From: Comamonadaceae bacterium
GTDB taxonomy: Bacteria; Pseudomonadota; Gammaproteobacteria; Burkholderiales; Burkholderiaceae_C
Length of the DNA stretch: 59,780 nucleotides
Assembly (NCBI GenBank): GCA_947450675.1
Contig: CANFWI010000013.1
Location: 1-59,780 of the forward strand
Direction: 5' to 3'
Shown: positions 16,859 to 25,968 of the stretch, piece by piece
How the letters are laid out: each line of letters opens with the position of its first letter
Numbering within the stretch: the first letter of the stretch is position 1
Made by a program: the position numbers and the translations under genes
The notes under the pieces: model-generated
What the model was told of the DNA's origin: nothing
The model's database searches: none
The model's input: only the letters and a program-made list of their open reading frames with translations

Positions 16859-19800
16859 GCGGCGCTCCCGCTGTGGAAAGGGGTCAATGTTGGCAGGTGG
16901 GCAAGCAAAACCGCGGCAAGAGATTCCACATGGCTCTCTTGCAGCATGCTGGCGTGACCCCCTGCAACGCTTGCCAAGGTGAGTTGGCTGGCCACCTTAC
17001 ACCAACCGAAATCATCGTCTCGGTAGATGTCTTTGTACGGGGTATCGTCCTCACTCCCACACGAGGCCCGCACCAACAAGACTGGCACATCAGACATGTT
17101 TGGCGGGACGTAGCGCTTAGCTAGCTCTGAATAGATCTGCCCCACGCTCAACCCTGGAAGCCAGCGCGGCCAGGCCAAGTCACGCAGCAACAACGTTTGC
17201 AACAGTCGAAAACGCAACTGCACAGATTTTCTGAGGAATAGTGCTGAAGACTCGTAGTGCAGCGCATTAGAAGCCTTTTTCAACACCGCAGCCGCGCATA
17301 CAAATGCGGAATTCCATGTGGCTACTTGGCTCTCGTTGACTTGCAACAGCGAGCGCATGCGTGACAGTCGACGTCCAGCAGTCCGTCCGGATTTTTGCGG
17401 TGCCTGGGGTGTTGCAGCGTCCAAAATAGTGACCAATTCAACTTGCTCACCTTGCGCTCGCAAATGGGCTGCCATGGCATACGCAATCACGCCCCCGGCA
17501 CACATGCCACCCAAACGGTAGGGTCCGACGGGCTGAATCGACTGGATTTTCTGCACGTAGTAAGCCGCCATGTCGTCCATGCGGGTGTGCGCCAATGGTA
17601 TGCCAGGCAAGCAACGCGGCTCAATGCCAAATACCGACAAGTGGCTTGGCAGATGTCGGGCCAGATGGAGATACAGAAGCGTTTCCCCCAGACCGTCATG
17701 TACCAAAAAAAGATTTTCATTAAGACCGCTTCGCAACGGCACGATACCGCTGCGGGCAACTGCCGCTGTCGGTTCCAGTAAGCGAGCCAAGGTACGCACA
17801 GTGGGTGCGGTCAGTATGGTGGTCAGCCGAAGTTGCACGTCAAAGCGGCGCTCGATTTCGCTGAACAATTTGACCGACTGTAGCGATGTGCCGCCCAGCG
17901 CAAAGTAGTCATCCTCTACGCCGAGACCGTCTATGGAGAGTATTTCTTCCCACAATTCTTTTAATCGAATTTCGATGGGTGACGAAGCCGGTGTAGTCGG
18001 CGCGCTTAACGTGCGCGTGCATCGCCGCTGAAAACTAATCTCCTGTAGCAGGGTATCACCTGAGACCAAGACGCTGGCTAGCCGTGTGTAGCGCTGTGAG
18101 CGTGACACATCATCACTGCTCATGACTGAGTTTTCTGCACCCTTGCGATCGTCTGCTAAACGGGCCTGCACCACGGCATCGGGATCATGGCCAGGACGGT
18201 GCTGGATCGATTGCACTTGTGCCACCGGCAATCGGTAACGAGCACCATCATTGTTGGCTTCAGCGTATTTGCAGGCAACGCTGTCAACAAAGGCGCGAGC
18301 CGGTTCATTGCGTGCGCTGCTGATCAATTTCAACTCTAGCGTGGACAGCCCGAGCGCGGCTGCACGTTCTCCCAGACTGCGCAGCATGGCGTGCTCGACA
18401 CCTCGGCCCAGCACGCGGCAGCTCAGCAAGAAGGTGTCCACCGCCAATGTATCGCCCTGCGGCTGCGCGATCAGAACACCGACCAAGCCGTAATCGCCAA
18501 ACCGGTCACTCACCTGCACCCGCAGCACCTCGGCACCTTGCGCAAGCAGCGCTTTCAGTTCCAAAGCTGAGCGTCTACGGGTGGTGAAATTGAACTGATT
18601 AGTGCGTTGTGTCAGCTGTTCAATGCGCAGCCACTCATTTGCCTGAGGACTCTGGATATCCACCTGCAGATCAAGCGCAGCCAGGAACTCGCCAATGTCG
18701 CCCGCACTGGACTCGAGCGAGCGGCGTGCGACATTTTCACGGTACAGCTGTGTGCGGCGGCTATCCTCTTGGGTGGTGACTTGTTTGTCAAAAGCCCAGA
18801 TGCGACCCAGCCAGTCGGTTATTTTGGCCTCTGGCGGGACCTGCAGCGTGACCACCTGTGGCAGTTCGGCGCGCATTTTGGCGCATTCCAACGGGTTGTC
18901 GTCCATGAAAACAAAGGCATCAAGACCCAGATTAAGCTCCTGTGCCAGTGCGCGCAGGTTGGTGCTTTTGGGCAGCCAGTTGATGCGGTGAGCGACCACG
19001 TCACCCGTCTGCAAATGCATGTCGCTGCGTCTGGCGAAAACCTCCAGCACGTCGGCCTCAGTATTTTTACTGGCAAGGCAGAGCAGGGCGCCTTTGCGCT
19101 GTTGTGCCACGGCAAATTGCTGCAGCGCCACATAAGGCGGACTAAGGGCAATGCCGTCAACACCATCTTCGCCGACGACTCCGCTCCACAGGGTGTTGTC
19201 GCAGTCCAGCACCAGCACCTTCGCGGCAGGTGTGAACCATGCGTGTATGCGACGCGAAAGCGCGAGCGCGAGTGCCGCAAAATAGGTATCTGAAAATGGA
19301 ATGTGCGCCAACTCATTTCGAATGGCGTCGTACTGTTGTGTGCCGTCGACATTCTCAATTTCAGCGTGTGTGATCACCTGAATGTTGTCGCGCATAGCCA
19401 TGCACGCCAGCAACTGTGCATTGGCGGCCTCAATGGCCGCCACAATTGCAACGGGCACAACCGGTGATGGTGGTAGAACGACGAGCAGCAGGTGACCCTT
19501 CAAGCCTGCAACAAAACGCTCCAGTGCCGTGCCGAGCTCGTCTGCAACCTGGGTGATTGTTTGACAAGCGGCATCGACAGCAGGCGCCTCTCGGACGAAG
19601 TCCTCAAGCCGTATCAGCGCCATATTGGTGCCGTTGCTGTTTTGCCCGAAATCACTGCTGGGGGTGAGAAGCTCTTGGAAAACTTGGTGATAAGCCGCAA
19701 ATTTTATGTCTTGCTGAATTCCAAGTTCTGCAAGCATGAAGGCCAAGGGGATTGCCAACGGTTCGGCGACAAAAGTGGCGCTGATAACGATCATGGCTGC

Positions 19801-19872
19801 CCTGCCCGTAGCGGTGTCGTCTTGAATGGATTCATACGGGAAGATGTTAAAGAGCAGCTGCACAGAAATCAT
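16855..19872 (-). CDS. FkbH-like HAD synthetase - acyl carrier protein - thioesterase fusion
   Basis: This protein of about 1005 residues has an FkbH N-terminal region, a HAD domain with VLVLDCDNTLW (near 220-226) and MDDNPLE, and the GNAT-like FkbH C-terminal region (about 390-560). A phosphopantetheine carrier follows (LGGTSLQS, Ser near 660). A type I thioesterase closes it, with the nucleophile motif GGMCAGG (Cys near 790), an Asp in ILDAATP and His in GGHASML. Family knowledge: FkbH proteins load a phosphoglycerate-derived glyceryl unit on a carrier, and thioesterases release or transfer it. Here that would decorate the polysaccharide or its precursor. The start is uncertain: ATG 19872 or, with a better ribosome site (GGGCAGG), ATG 19794. 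Confidence 0.8.
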   Translation of the reverse strand: MISVQLLFNIFPYESIQDDTATGRAAMIVISATFVAEPLAIPLAFMLAELGIQQDIKFAAYHQVFQELLTPSSDFGQNSNGTNMALIRLEDFVREAPAVDAACQTITQVADELGTALERFVAGLKGHLLLVVLPPSPVVPVAIVAAIEAANAQLLACMAMRDNIQVITHAEIENVDGTQQYDAIRNELAHIPFSDTYFAALALALSRRIHAWFTPAAKVLVLDCDNTLWSGVVGEDGVDGIALSPPYVALQQFAVAQQRKGALLCLASKNTEADVLEVFARRSDMHLQTGDVVAHRINWLPKSTNLRALAQELNLGLDAFVFMDDNPLECAKMRAELPQVVTLQVPPEAKITDWLGRIWAFDKQVTTQEDSRRTQLYRENVARRSLESSAGDIGEFLAALDLQVDIQSPQANEWLRIEQLTQRTNQFNFTTRRRSALELKALLAQGAEVLRVQVSDRFGDYGLVGVLIAQPQGDTLAVDTFLLSCRVLGRGVEHAMLRSLGERAAALGLSTLELKLISSARNEPARAFVDSVACKYAEANNDGARYRLPVAQVQSIQHRPGHDPDAVVQARLADDRKGAENSVMSSDDVSRSQRYTRLASVLVSGDTLLQEISFQRRCTRTLSAPTTPASSPIEIRLKELWEEILSIDGLGVEDDYFALGGTSLQSVKLFSEIERRFDVQLRLTTILTAPTVRTLARLLEPTAAVARSGIVPLRSGLNENLFLVHDGLGETLLYLHLARHLPSHLSVFGIEPRCLPGIPLAHTRMDDMAAYYVQKIQSIQPVGPYRLGGMCAGGVIAYAMAAHLRAQGEQVELVTILDAATPQAPQKSGRTAGRRLSRMRSLLQVNESQVATWNSAFVCAAAVLKKASNALHYESSALFLRKSVQLRFRLLQTLLLRDLAWPRWLPGLSVGQIYSELAKRYVPPNMSDVPVLLVRASCGSEDDTPYKDIYRDDDFGWCKVASQLTLASVAGGHASMLQESHVESLAAVLLAHLPTLTPFHSGSAA

Positions 19873-20253
19873 CGCCAAAGTGTGAACTTGACGCCATCTG
19901 TACTGATGGCGCTGACGCCCCGAAAAAGCAGATCGGAAAAATTGATTGATGCAGAGCGCGTCACATACATTTTGTGCCCGAGATTAGTGGACGTTCAAAC
20001 TCAGCCTCGCGCCATGAACGACCAAGCCAATACCTGCAAACTCCAGCAGACGTCCGACGGACAGTCCGCCCAGTCGCCAATTCAGCAGGGTGTCGGTGGC
20101 ATGTGTTAAAACCACCCGCAATGAAAAAATCAGCAGCAGGGCGGCCAGACCCAATGCGACATTTGCCAATATTGGGTTGCGGCGGTGTTCGATTGATAAA
20201 GAGTGTCCATGGGTGCGTGGCAGTACAGCGCTCTATTGGAAAACACCTGATTT
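19873..20253 (-). other. Gap between manC and the FkbH-type gene; possible small membrane ORF
   Basis: A perfect 7-bp hairpin (CGCCATC/GATGGCG, 19892-19911) lies just upstream of the FkbH-type gene. On the minus strand a frame is open from about 20232 to 19984. From a TTG at 20169 it would encode 61 residues with two hydrophobic stretches (LGLAALLLIFSLRVV and LLEFAGIGLVV). It has no ribosome site and no family I recognise. It could be a small membrane protein, the C-terminal remnant of a larger one, or chance. Confidence 0.3.
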
Positions 20254-21705
20254 CTATTTTTCAGCAGTAAGAAAATCGTTTGAAGCGGCTGGATGACTCC
20301 TGTCTACTTCTGCGTGGGCGCGCCCGTAGGTATCCTCAAACCGCACAATATCGTCTTCACCCAAGTAGCTACCTGACTGCACCTCGATCAACTCAAGGTC
20401 GGTCTTCCCGGGGTTTTCAAGCCGGTGTTTAAAGCCCAGCGGGATGTAGATGCTCTGGTTTTCAGTCAACAAGATTTCTTCTTCGCCGCGAGTAACCAGC
20501 GCCGTGCCTTTGACCACAATCCAGTGCTCGGCGCGGTGGTGATGCATTTGCAGGCTGAGCTTGGCGCCGGGGCGCACGGTGATGCGTTTGACTTGGTGCC
20601 GCTCGCCCACATCGACGCTGTCGTAAGCGCCCCAAGGCCTAGCGACTTTTCTGTGCTGGACTGATTGCGAGATGTTGTCTGCATCTAAGCGTGCCACCAC
20701 TTGCTTGACTTGCTCCACGTGGCTGCTGGCTGCTACCAACAAAGCGTCTGGGGTGTCGATGATCAATAAATCTTGCGTGCCCAAGACCACCACTGGGCGA
20801 TGCGGCGCGTGCACAAAGGTGTTGTTGGCGTGCAGCGCAAAGCCTTGACCGTGGATGCGGTTGCCTTGGGCATCGGCTGGGGTCAGGTCTGCCACAGCGT
20901 TCCAGCTGCCGACGTCGCTCCAGGCGCTGGCAAAGGGCAGCACGGCCACGTTGGTGTGGTGCTCCATGACGGCGTAGTCGATGCTCTCTGAGCGGCAAGC
21001 TTCAAAAGCTTGTACTTGCGGGCGCACAAAGCTGCCGTCTTGTGTGGCCAAAATCATGGCCTGTTGGCAGGCTTGCAAGATGTCGGGGGCGTGTTGTCCC
21101 AAAGCGTTGAGCAGGGTTTGGGCAGTGCACAAGAAGATGCCGGCATTCCAGAGTGCGCTGCCTGACAGCAGCAAGGCCTCAGCCTTGTCTTGGGCTGGCT
21201 TTTCAGTAAACCCTTCGACGTTGAATGCGTCGTCTGGCCGTTTGCCTCCTTGGCGAATGTAGCCGTAGGCGGTGCTGGGGAAGGTGGGAGAGATGCCGAA
21301 GGTGACGATGGCGCCGGCTTGAGCAGCGGCAACGCCTTGCTTAACCACCAGCGCGAAGGCTGCGACGTCTGGGATGTGGTGGTCTGAGGGGCAGAACAGG
21401 AGCAAATCGGTTGATTTAGCAGCCAACGCGGCGATGGCCATGGCGGCGGCTGTGTTGCGCGCCACGGGCTCTAACAAAACCGTGCCTTGCACCTTGGAGG
21501 CCTGCATGGCTTCAGCGACCAGAAACCGGTGCTCGTCCGAGGCGACGCAGATGACCTGTTTGCTTAAAAGGAATACCCGCTCCAGCGTGAGCTGTAGCAG
21601 GCTCTTTCTGCCGATGAGCGGCACAAACTGCTTAGGAAAGCTCTTGCGGCTGAGCGGCCAAAGCCGTGTGCCGGAGCCGCCGCAGAGGACCACGGGGGTG
21701 ATCAT
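20254..21705 (-). CDS. manC: Mannose-1-phosphate guanylyltransferase / mannose-6-phosphate isomerase
   Basis: This 483-residue bifunctional type II enzyme (ManC/AlgA/XanB class) has an N-terminal nucleotidyltransferase with LCGGSGTRLWPLSRKSFPKQF and FTEKP, and a C-terminal cupin isomerase with RPWGAYDSVD, HHHRAEHW and the terminal GEDDIVRFEDTYGR. It makes GDP-mannose (and Man-6-P from Fru-6-P), so the polymer probably contains mannose, fucose or another GDP-mannose-derived sugar. A longer reading from 21783 exists, but homology begins at MITPVVL, so ATG 21705 is chosen. No phosphomannomutase is present in the window. Confidence 0.93.
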   Translation of the reverse strand: MITPVVLCGGSGTRLWPLSRKSFPKQFVPLIGRKSLLQLTLERVFLLSKQVICVASDEHRFLVAEAMQASKVQGTVLLEPVARNTAAAMAIAALAAKSTDLLLFCPSDHHIPDVAAFALVVKQGVAAAQAGAIVTFGISPTFPSTAYGYIRQGGKRPDDAFNVEGFTEKPAQDKAEALLLSGSALWNAGIFLCTAQTLLNALGQHAPDILQACQQAMILATQDGSFVRPQVQAFEACRSESIDYAVMEHHTNVAVLPFASAWSDVGSWNAVADLTPADAQGNRIHGQGFALHANNTFVHAPHRPVVVLGTQDLLIIDTPDALLVAASSHVEQVKQVVARLDADNISQSVQHRKVARPWGAYDSVDVGERHQVKRITVRPGAKLSLQMHHHRAEHWIVVKGTALVTRGEEEILLTENQSIYIPLGFKHRLENPGKTDLELIEVQSGSYLGEDDIVRFEDTYGRAHAEVDRSHPAASNDFLTAEK

Positions 21706-21779
21706 GGCGGTGGATTGCCAGGCTGCGCTTGAATCAACGCTCACTTTGGTATCTTGAACGCAGTGGAACAAGGCTGGGA

Positions 21780-22838
21780 TCACGTGAGGGTTTTCTTGGC
21801 TGCGTTATGCCAAGCCATGGCCATCGCTGAATTAGCGGATATAGCTTTCGCAACGTTCACATCAGACAACTTGGGGGCTTTGCAGTTTGTGCCGAGCAAC
21901 AACAGCGCTGGCCATTTGAATTTCGAAAAAATGCGTTCAATGAACACAGGGCCGAGCAAACCCAATGAAACACCCAGCACAAGGTGATAGAAGTTGCCAT
22001 CAACATCGAACCGCTGAAGCACCATCCGGATTGGAGCAGTGAAGAAAACGTGCCACAGATAGATCGCGTAGGAATGGCGCCCGATTCTCGCAAGCCAAGG
22101 AACTTCCAGCGTCGAACCTAGGCACAGCAAGCACAAAGCCATGCCGATCAGAAGCATAGCTAAGGTGCGCCTGTCTGGGTTAGGGGTGGGCATTCCCATG
22201 GCCACTGCGGCGCCGATGGCGATAGCAGTCAAACCCAACTGGACCCAACCGTTTGTGAGATGAGGCATGAGTGGAAAGCGCGAGAACGCCAAGCCCAGCA
22301 AAAAAGAAGGCATCAGGTAAATAGCGCCATCAACACTCAAACAATGCCAGCCACGAACCGTTAAATACAGGGCACACGACAGCACCAGAGTCAGCACAAA
22401 GCCCTTGCAGTTGCTGGTCAGCTTCCAGCGTTCGAGTGCCCAAATCAAGAGGAAGACCCAGAACAAAGACTCAACAAACCAAAAGTGTGCAACGGGCAGT
22501 ATGTGCAGCAAATACCATGCACCCACGGACGAATTAGTTCCGGGCGTGAAGGCCTGTAACAGCGCAAAAAGTGTGCCGACAATCAGCATAGGAACCAGCA
22601 GTCGGCGCACCTTGCCAAGCAAAAATGCTTGGCTATCGCCGTCGAACGGGCGAAAGCCATACACCAAGCCGGATAAAAATATGAACAAAGGCATGCGCAG
22701 GTAGGCCAGACCGTCATTGAGCCACCGCAGGGCACCGTCATTTACCCGCAAACCATGGTCAGGGTCAGCGCCCACTACGTGAAAGGCGACCAACAACAGG
22801 CAAGCCAAACCGCGCAAGGTGTCGATCCGCATCTTCAT
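21780..22838 (-). CDS. OafA/YrhL-type membrane acyltransferase
   Basis: This 352-residue protein of the Acyl_transf_3 family has about ten membrane helices. Its first helix region carries the conserved Arg and His (TLRGLACLLLVAFHV). Such enzymes O-acylate surface polysaccharides across the membrane, usually with acetyl groups. It is the first gene of a reverse block (acyltransferase, manC, FkbH fusion, GT2) and starts right after copy B of the duplicated element. The ribosome site is poor (CCTCCCCT before ATG); an ATG two codons in is an alternative start. Confidence 0.85.
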   Translation of the reverse strand: MKMRIDTLRGLACLLLVAFHVVGADPDHGLRVNDGALRWLNDGLAYLRMPLFIFLSGLVYGFRPFDGDSQAFLLGKVRRLLVPMLIVGTLFALLQAFTPGTNSSVGAWYLLHILPVAHFWFVESLFWVFLLIWALERWKLTSNCKGFVLTLVLSCALYLTVRGWHCLSVDGAIYLMPSFLLGLAFSRFPLMPHLTNGWVQLGLTAIAIGAAVAMGMPTPNPDRRTLAMLLIGMALCLLCLGSTLEVPWLARIGRHSYAIYLWHVFFTAPIRMVLQRFDVDGNFYHLVLGVSLGLLGPVFIERIFSKFKWPALLLLGTNCKAPKLSDVNVAKAISANSAMAMAWHNAAKKTLT

Positions 22839-22842
22839 AGGG

Positions 22843-22925
22843 GAGGCAATCTAAGTGCAAGGCCGGGGGTGACAGGCACCCTAAGCCTGTATTGCAATCG
22901 ATCTCGTGTGCCAAGTTGTGTCAAC
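22843..22925 (-). repeat. Upstream element copy B (shared with 14493-14576)
   Basis: The reverse complement matches copy A at about 70 of 84 aligned positions. It contains TTGACA at its upstream end, a plausible -35 box, where copy A has TGGACA. It ends four bases before the acyltransferase start codon and lies between the signalling operon and the reverse polysaccharide block. A sigma54 reading (TGGCAC...TTGC) fails because the spacing is five bases too long. Confidence 0.75.
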
Positions 22926-22964
22926 TTTGCATACACAGCACGCCTGCCAAGGCGACTACCGGGG

Positions 22965-25955
22965 TCAAGTGGTGATCATGTGTGTCATACGGATGGTGTT
23001 CACGCCTTCGTGGTGCAAGAAATCCAGCTGGCTGCAAGCGCTGCGAATGATCGTCATACCAAAGCCGCCTACTGGAAAGGTCGACAGATCAGGCACCACC
23101 GTCGCAGAAGGAGGTGTGAATGCATCGCCTAGATGGATGATGTCGAGCACCAGAGCTTGCCCTGCGTATTTAGCAGTAATTTCCACGGGTGCCCCCGGCA
23201 GCAAACCCTTTGCATGGCGCAGGATATTGGTGAACACCTCAACGCAAGCCAACTCGAGCATGGCGGCATCTGCCTCCGGCAAGCCTGCACGCTGGGTTTG
23301 TTCCAGGACGAATTGCCGCAGGCTGCCAATGGACTGTAGCTCAATCGGCAGTTCACAGCGGGTGTTGGGGCTTGTTGGGGCTGGCCGCATGATGAGCGCA
23401 AGGCTCACATCGTCATTGATTTGAAAGGCCGTACCCAGCAGTTCACGGCGCAATGCATGCAGCGCCGCAGCAGGTGTCGGGTGCTGGCGTACCAAACGGC
23501 GCAGCGTTGCGTTGACTCGGTCGCGGCCTAGTCGTTCACCATCGGACCCGATGGCATCTGGCAAGCCGTCTGAACACAGGAACACCACGTCATGACTCGC
23601 CAGCGGAACCTGATCCTGCATGTATTCACTGTTGTCAAGAACCCCCAGCGGCGGCTGCTGATTGGCCATCAATACTGATTCGCCGTTGTTGCTGATCAAT
23701 AAGGATTCCTCATGCCCACAACCGACCCAAATGATGATGTTGCGTTGAAGGTCAATCCGCATGTAGACCAATGTGATGAACGAATCCAGCGCCTGCAGAT
23801 GCGGCGTCATGGCTTGCGAAACCGATGCAACGATAGCCCTGGGCTCTGGCAAAAAGCCGTCCCGACCCGAAAGGGCAAGCAGCTCGGCGAGTGAGCGACT
23901 GAATTGCAGTTTCGTTGCCGCACCCAAAAGTGCGGCGGGAACCCCTTTGCCCATCACATCGCCGACGACAACGTCAATGCAGTGTTCTCCTAGCGAAATG
24001 ATGTCAATGAAATCACCGTCAACACCTTTGGATGCCTGATTGAAGTGACTTAACCAGAGGCCGGGCAAATGATTCTGAACAGACGCAGCAAGCAAGCTTT
24101 GCTGAATTCGACTGCCAACGTTGAGCTCACGGGCACGTGCTTCTTTGAGTGCAATTTCGGCTTTTCTGAAATCGGTAACGTCAGTCTGAATGGTGATGTA
24201 TTGCTGAACTTCCCCGTCGTTTCCGTACACAGGCACAGAGGTGCTGGAAACCCAGTACGAACTGCCATCGCGGTTGCGCATATGCAATTCACCATTCCAA
24301 ATTTTTCCTGCCGCTAAGTGTGCACGCATTTTTGCGTAGACAGCAGGCGCAAGTCGGTTTCGAAACCCATAGAGTTTTTTGCCCAGCAGCTCATCCTGGG
24401 CATAGCCAGACGCTTTCAGCAACTTGTCGTTGACATAGATGATGGTGTCTTGCAGGTCAACGATGCTAACGATCGCGTGTTGATCGAGAGCCATTTTTTG
24501 TTGCTCAAGGTTGGAGGCCACAGTACTGTACTGGCTTAACAAATCGATCATTTTTTGAGCCGCCAGTCTTTGTGGCCGGATGTCACGCACATTGGCTGTA
24601 TAAAAAAGTTGCCCATCAATATCGACCGACACAATCGACAATTCAACAGGGAAGCGATGTCCGTCGCTGTGCATGGCCATGGTTTCAATGCGCCTGTTAA
24701 GTCGGCCGATGGCGTGGCAATCATGGGGCACGCGAAACCGCTCTATCCCTTCGCGGTACACCTGCCGTAAACTTTCTGGCACCAACAAGGCATCCATTGC
24801 ATGGCCGACGCATTCAAGCTTGCTGCGGCCAAACATCCGTTCAGCCGCTGGATTGAACGAAATAATTTTGCCCAATGAGTCGATGGTAATGACACCGTCC
24901 ATCGACGACTCTAAAACGGCATCGCTGCGCGCTTCGCTCATGTCAACCTCTTGACTAAGCCTGGTGGTGATCGCGGCATGACTGCGCAAGTTCCGGATGG
25001 CTGCGAGGGTTAGCGTCACGATAGCCAGCAAGGTCAAGGCCACCACGGTCGCCACCCATCTTTCAACGCGTGACACCTCTTCCATGGCGCTGACATACGA
25101 GTGCTCAACCACTAGGACGATCGGCCAATGGCGTAATGTGGAAAAGGCAACAAACGCGTAGGGATCGTCAATGCCGGGACCGATGTACCCGCCCGACTCC
25201 CGCTGTGGCAGATACTTTGAAAATACGGGCAAATGGACAAGTTCGCTTCTTGTGGCGCGCGGCACGTTGCCCGTTGCTGAAATCAACTTGCCCTCAAAAT
25301 CGGTCAGAGCAACCCGTATTCGCTTATCAATGGTGATCGACTCGTATTGCGCGGCAAAGTAGTCGGCATTGATCAGCGCCACCAACACAAGTTGATGACC
25401 GCTTTCATCGCTGCGATGCACAACCATAGGAAAAACATTTGACTGTGATGTGGATGTGCCTATGGGTTTGAGATCGATCAAGTCACGTCCATTAAGCACG
25501 GTGCCTAGGGTCACCTTCGACTTGTCTTTACCGGCCGCACCTAATGGCTCGATATCAACGGCATGCCCTAGATTGCCTGTTGAGGTACTTGCCAGAACTC
25601 GACCTTGAGTGTCGAGTACGGAGACGCTCCTGAGCTGTGGGAATCCGCGAACAACGCCTGCAATGACCGGGTCAATCAGGCCGGATGATCTGGCATCAAG
25701 TGGGCTGCGATTAGAGTTAGCGAGAACCAGCAAAAGGCCTTGAATCGCGTCTAGGCTGGCGCCTGTTTGTCTTTCCATTGCGGTGGTCACTTGACGCAAC
25801 TCGGCGCTGGTATTTGAGCGGCCCTCGCTTCTCGAAAACTGAATAAACAGCACAGCAAGTAGCAGGGTGAGCAGGGCAAAAAAAACACCCGCTGCAAGCA
25901 AATGCCCGCTTCGCAACCAAACTTTGGAATGTTGCCTTCGCACTGTGCCGGTCAT
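22965..25955 (-). CDS. Membrane sensor PAS-PAS-SpoIIE phosphatase with C-terminal anti-sigma-type kinase domain
   Basis: This protein of about 996 residues has a first membrane helix (about 20-40), a periplasmic dCache-like sensor (about 45-285), and a second helix (about 300-325). Two PAS domains follow (the first with DGVITIDSLGKIISFNPAAERMFG in two parts), then a PP2C/SpoIIE phosphatase with DFIDI, GDVMGKGVPAALL and CSDGLPDA, and an RsbW-like HATPase (ELACVEVFTNILRHA, GGFGM). It would both dephosphorylate and phosphorylate STAS-type antagonists. ATG 25955 is preferred over an upstream TTG because AAAGGTGAG precedes it. It is the last gene of the signalling operon. Confidence 0.86.
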   Translation of the reverse strand: MTGTVRRQHSKVWLRSGHLLAAGVFFALLTLLLAVLFIQFSRSEGRSNTSAELRQVTTAMERQTGASLDAIQGLLLVLANSNRSPLDARSSGLIDPVIAGVVRGFPQLRSVSVLDTQGRVLASTSTGNLGHAVDIEPLGAAGKDKSKVTLGTVLNGRDLIDLKPIGTSTSQSNVFPMVVHRSDESGHQLVLVALINADYFAAQYESITIDKRIRVALTDFEGKLISATGNVPRATRSELVHLPVFSKYLPQRESGGYIGPGIDDPYAFVAFSTLRHWPIVLVVEHSYVSAMEEVSRVERWVATVVALTLLAIVTLTLAAIRNLRSHAAITTRLSQEVDMSEARSDAVLESSMDGVITIDSLGKIISFNPAAERMFGRSKLECVGHAMDALLVPESLRQVYREGIERFRVPHDCHAIGRLNRRIETMAMHSDGHRFPVELSIVSVDIDGQLFYTANVRDIRPQRLAAQKMIDLLSQYSTVASNLEQQKMALDQHAIVSIVDLQDTIIYVNDKLLKASGYAQDELLGKKLYGFRNRLAPAVYAKMRAHLAAGKIWNGELHMRNRDGSSYWVSSTSVPVYGNDGEVQQYITIQTDVTDFRKAEIALKEARARELNVGSRIQQSLLAASVQNHLPGLWLSHFNQASKGVDGDFIDIISLGEHCIDVVVGDVMGKGVPAALLGAATKLQFSRSLAELLALSGRDGFLPEPRAIVASVSQAMTPHLQALDSFITLVYMRIDLQRNIIIWVGCGHEESLLISNNGESVLMANQQPPLGVLDNSEYMQDQVPLASHDVVFLCSDGLPDAIGSDGERLGRDRVNATLRRLVRQHPTPAAALHALRRELLGTAFQINDDVSLALIMRPAPTSPNTRCELPIELQSIGSLRQFVLEQTQRAGLPEADAAMLELACVEVFTNILRHAKGLLPGAPVEITAKYAGQALVLDIIHLGDAFTPPSATVVPDLSTFPVGGFGMTIIRSACSQLDFLHHEGVNTIRMTHMITT

Positions 25956-25968
25956 ATTTATCGCAGGC

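Noticed and set aside
18607..19293. Open frame of 228 codons opposite the FkbH-type gene
   Set aside because: Lies over the clearly recognisable HAD domain on the other strand; no independent support.
22885..22915. Sigma54 promoter reading (TGGCAC ... TTGCAA) in the duplicated element
   Set aside because: The distance between the GG and GC pairs is 15 bases instead of 10, so it does not fit the -24/-12 rule.
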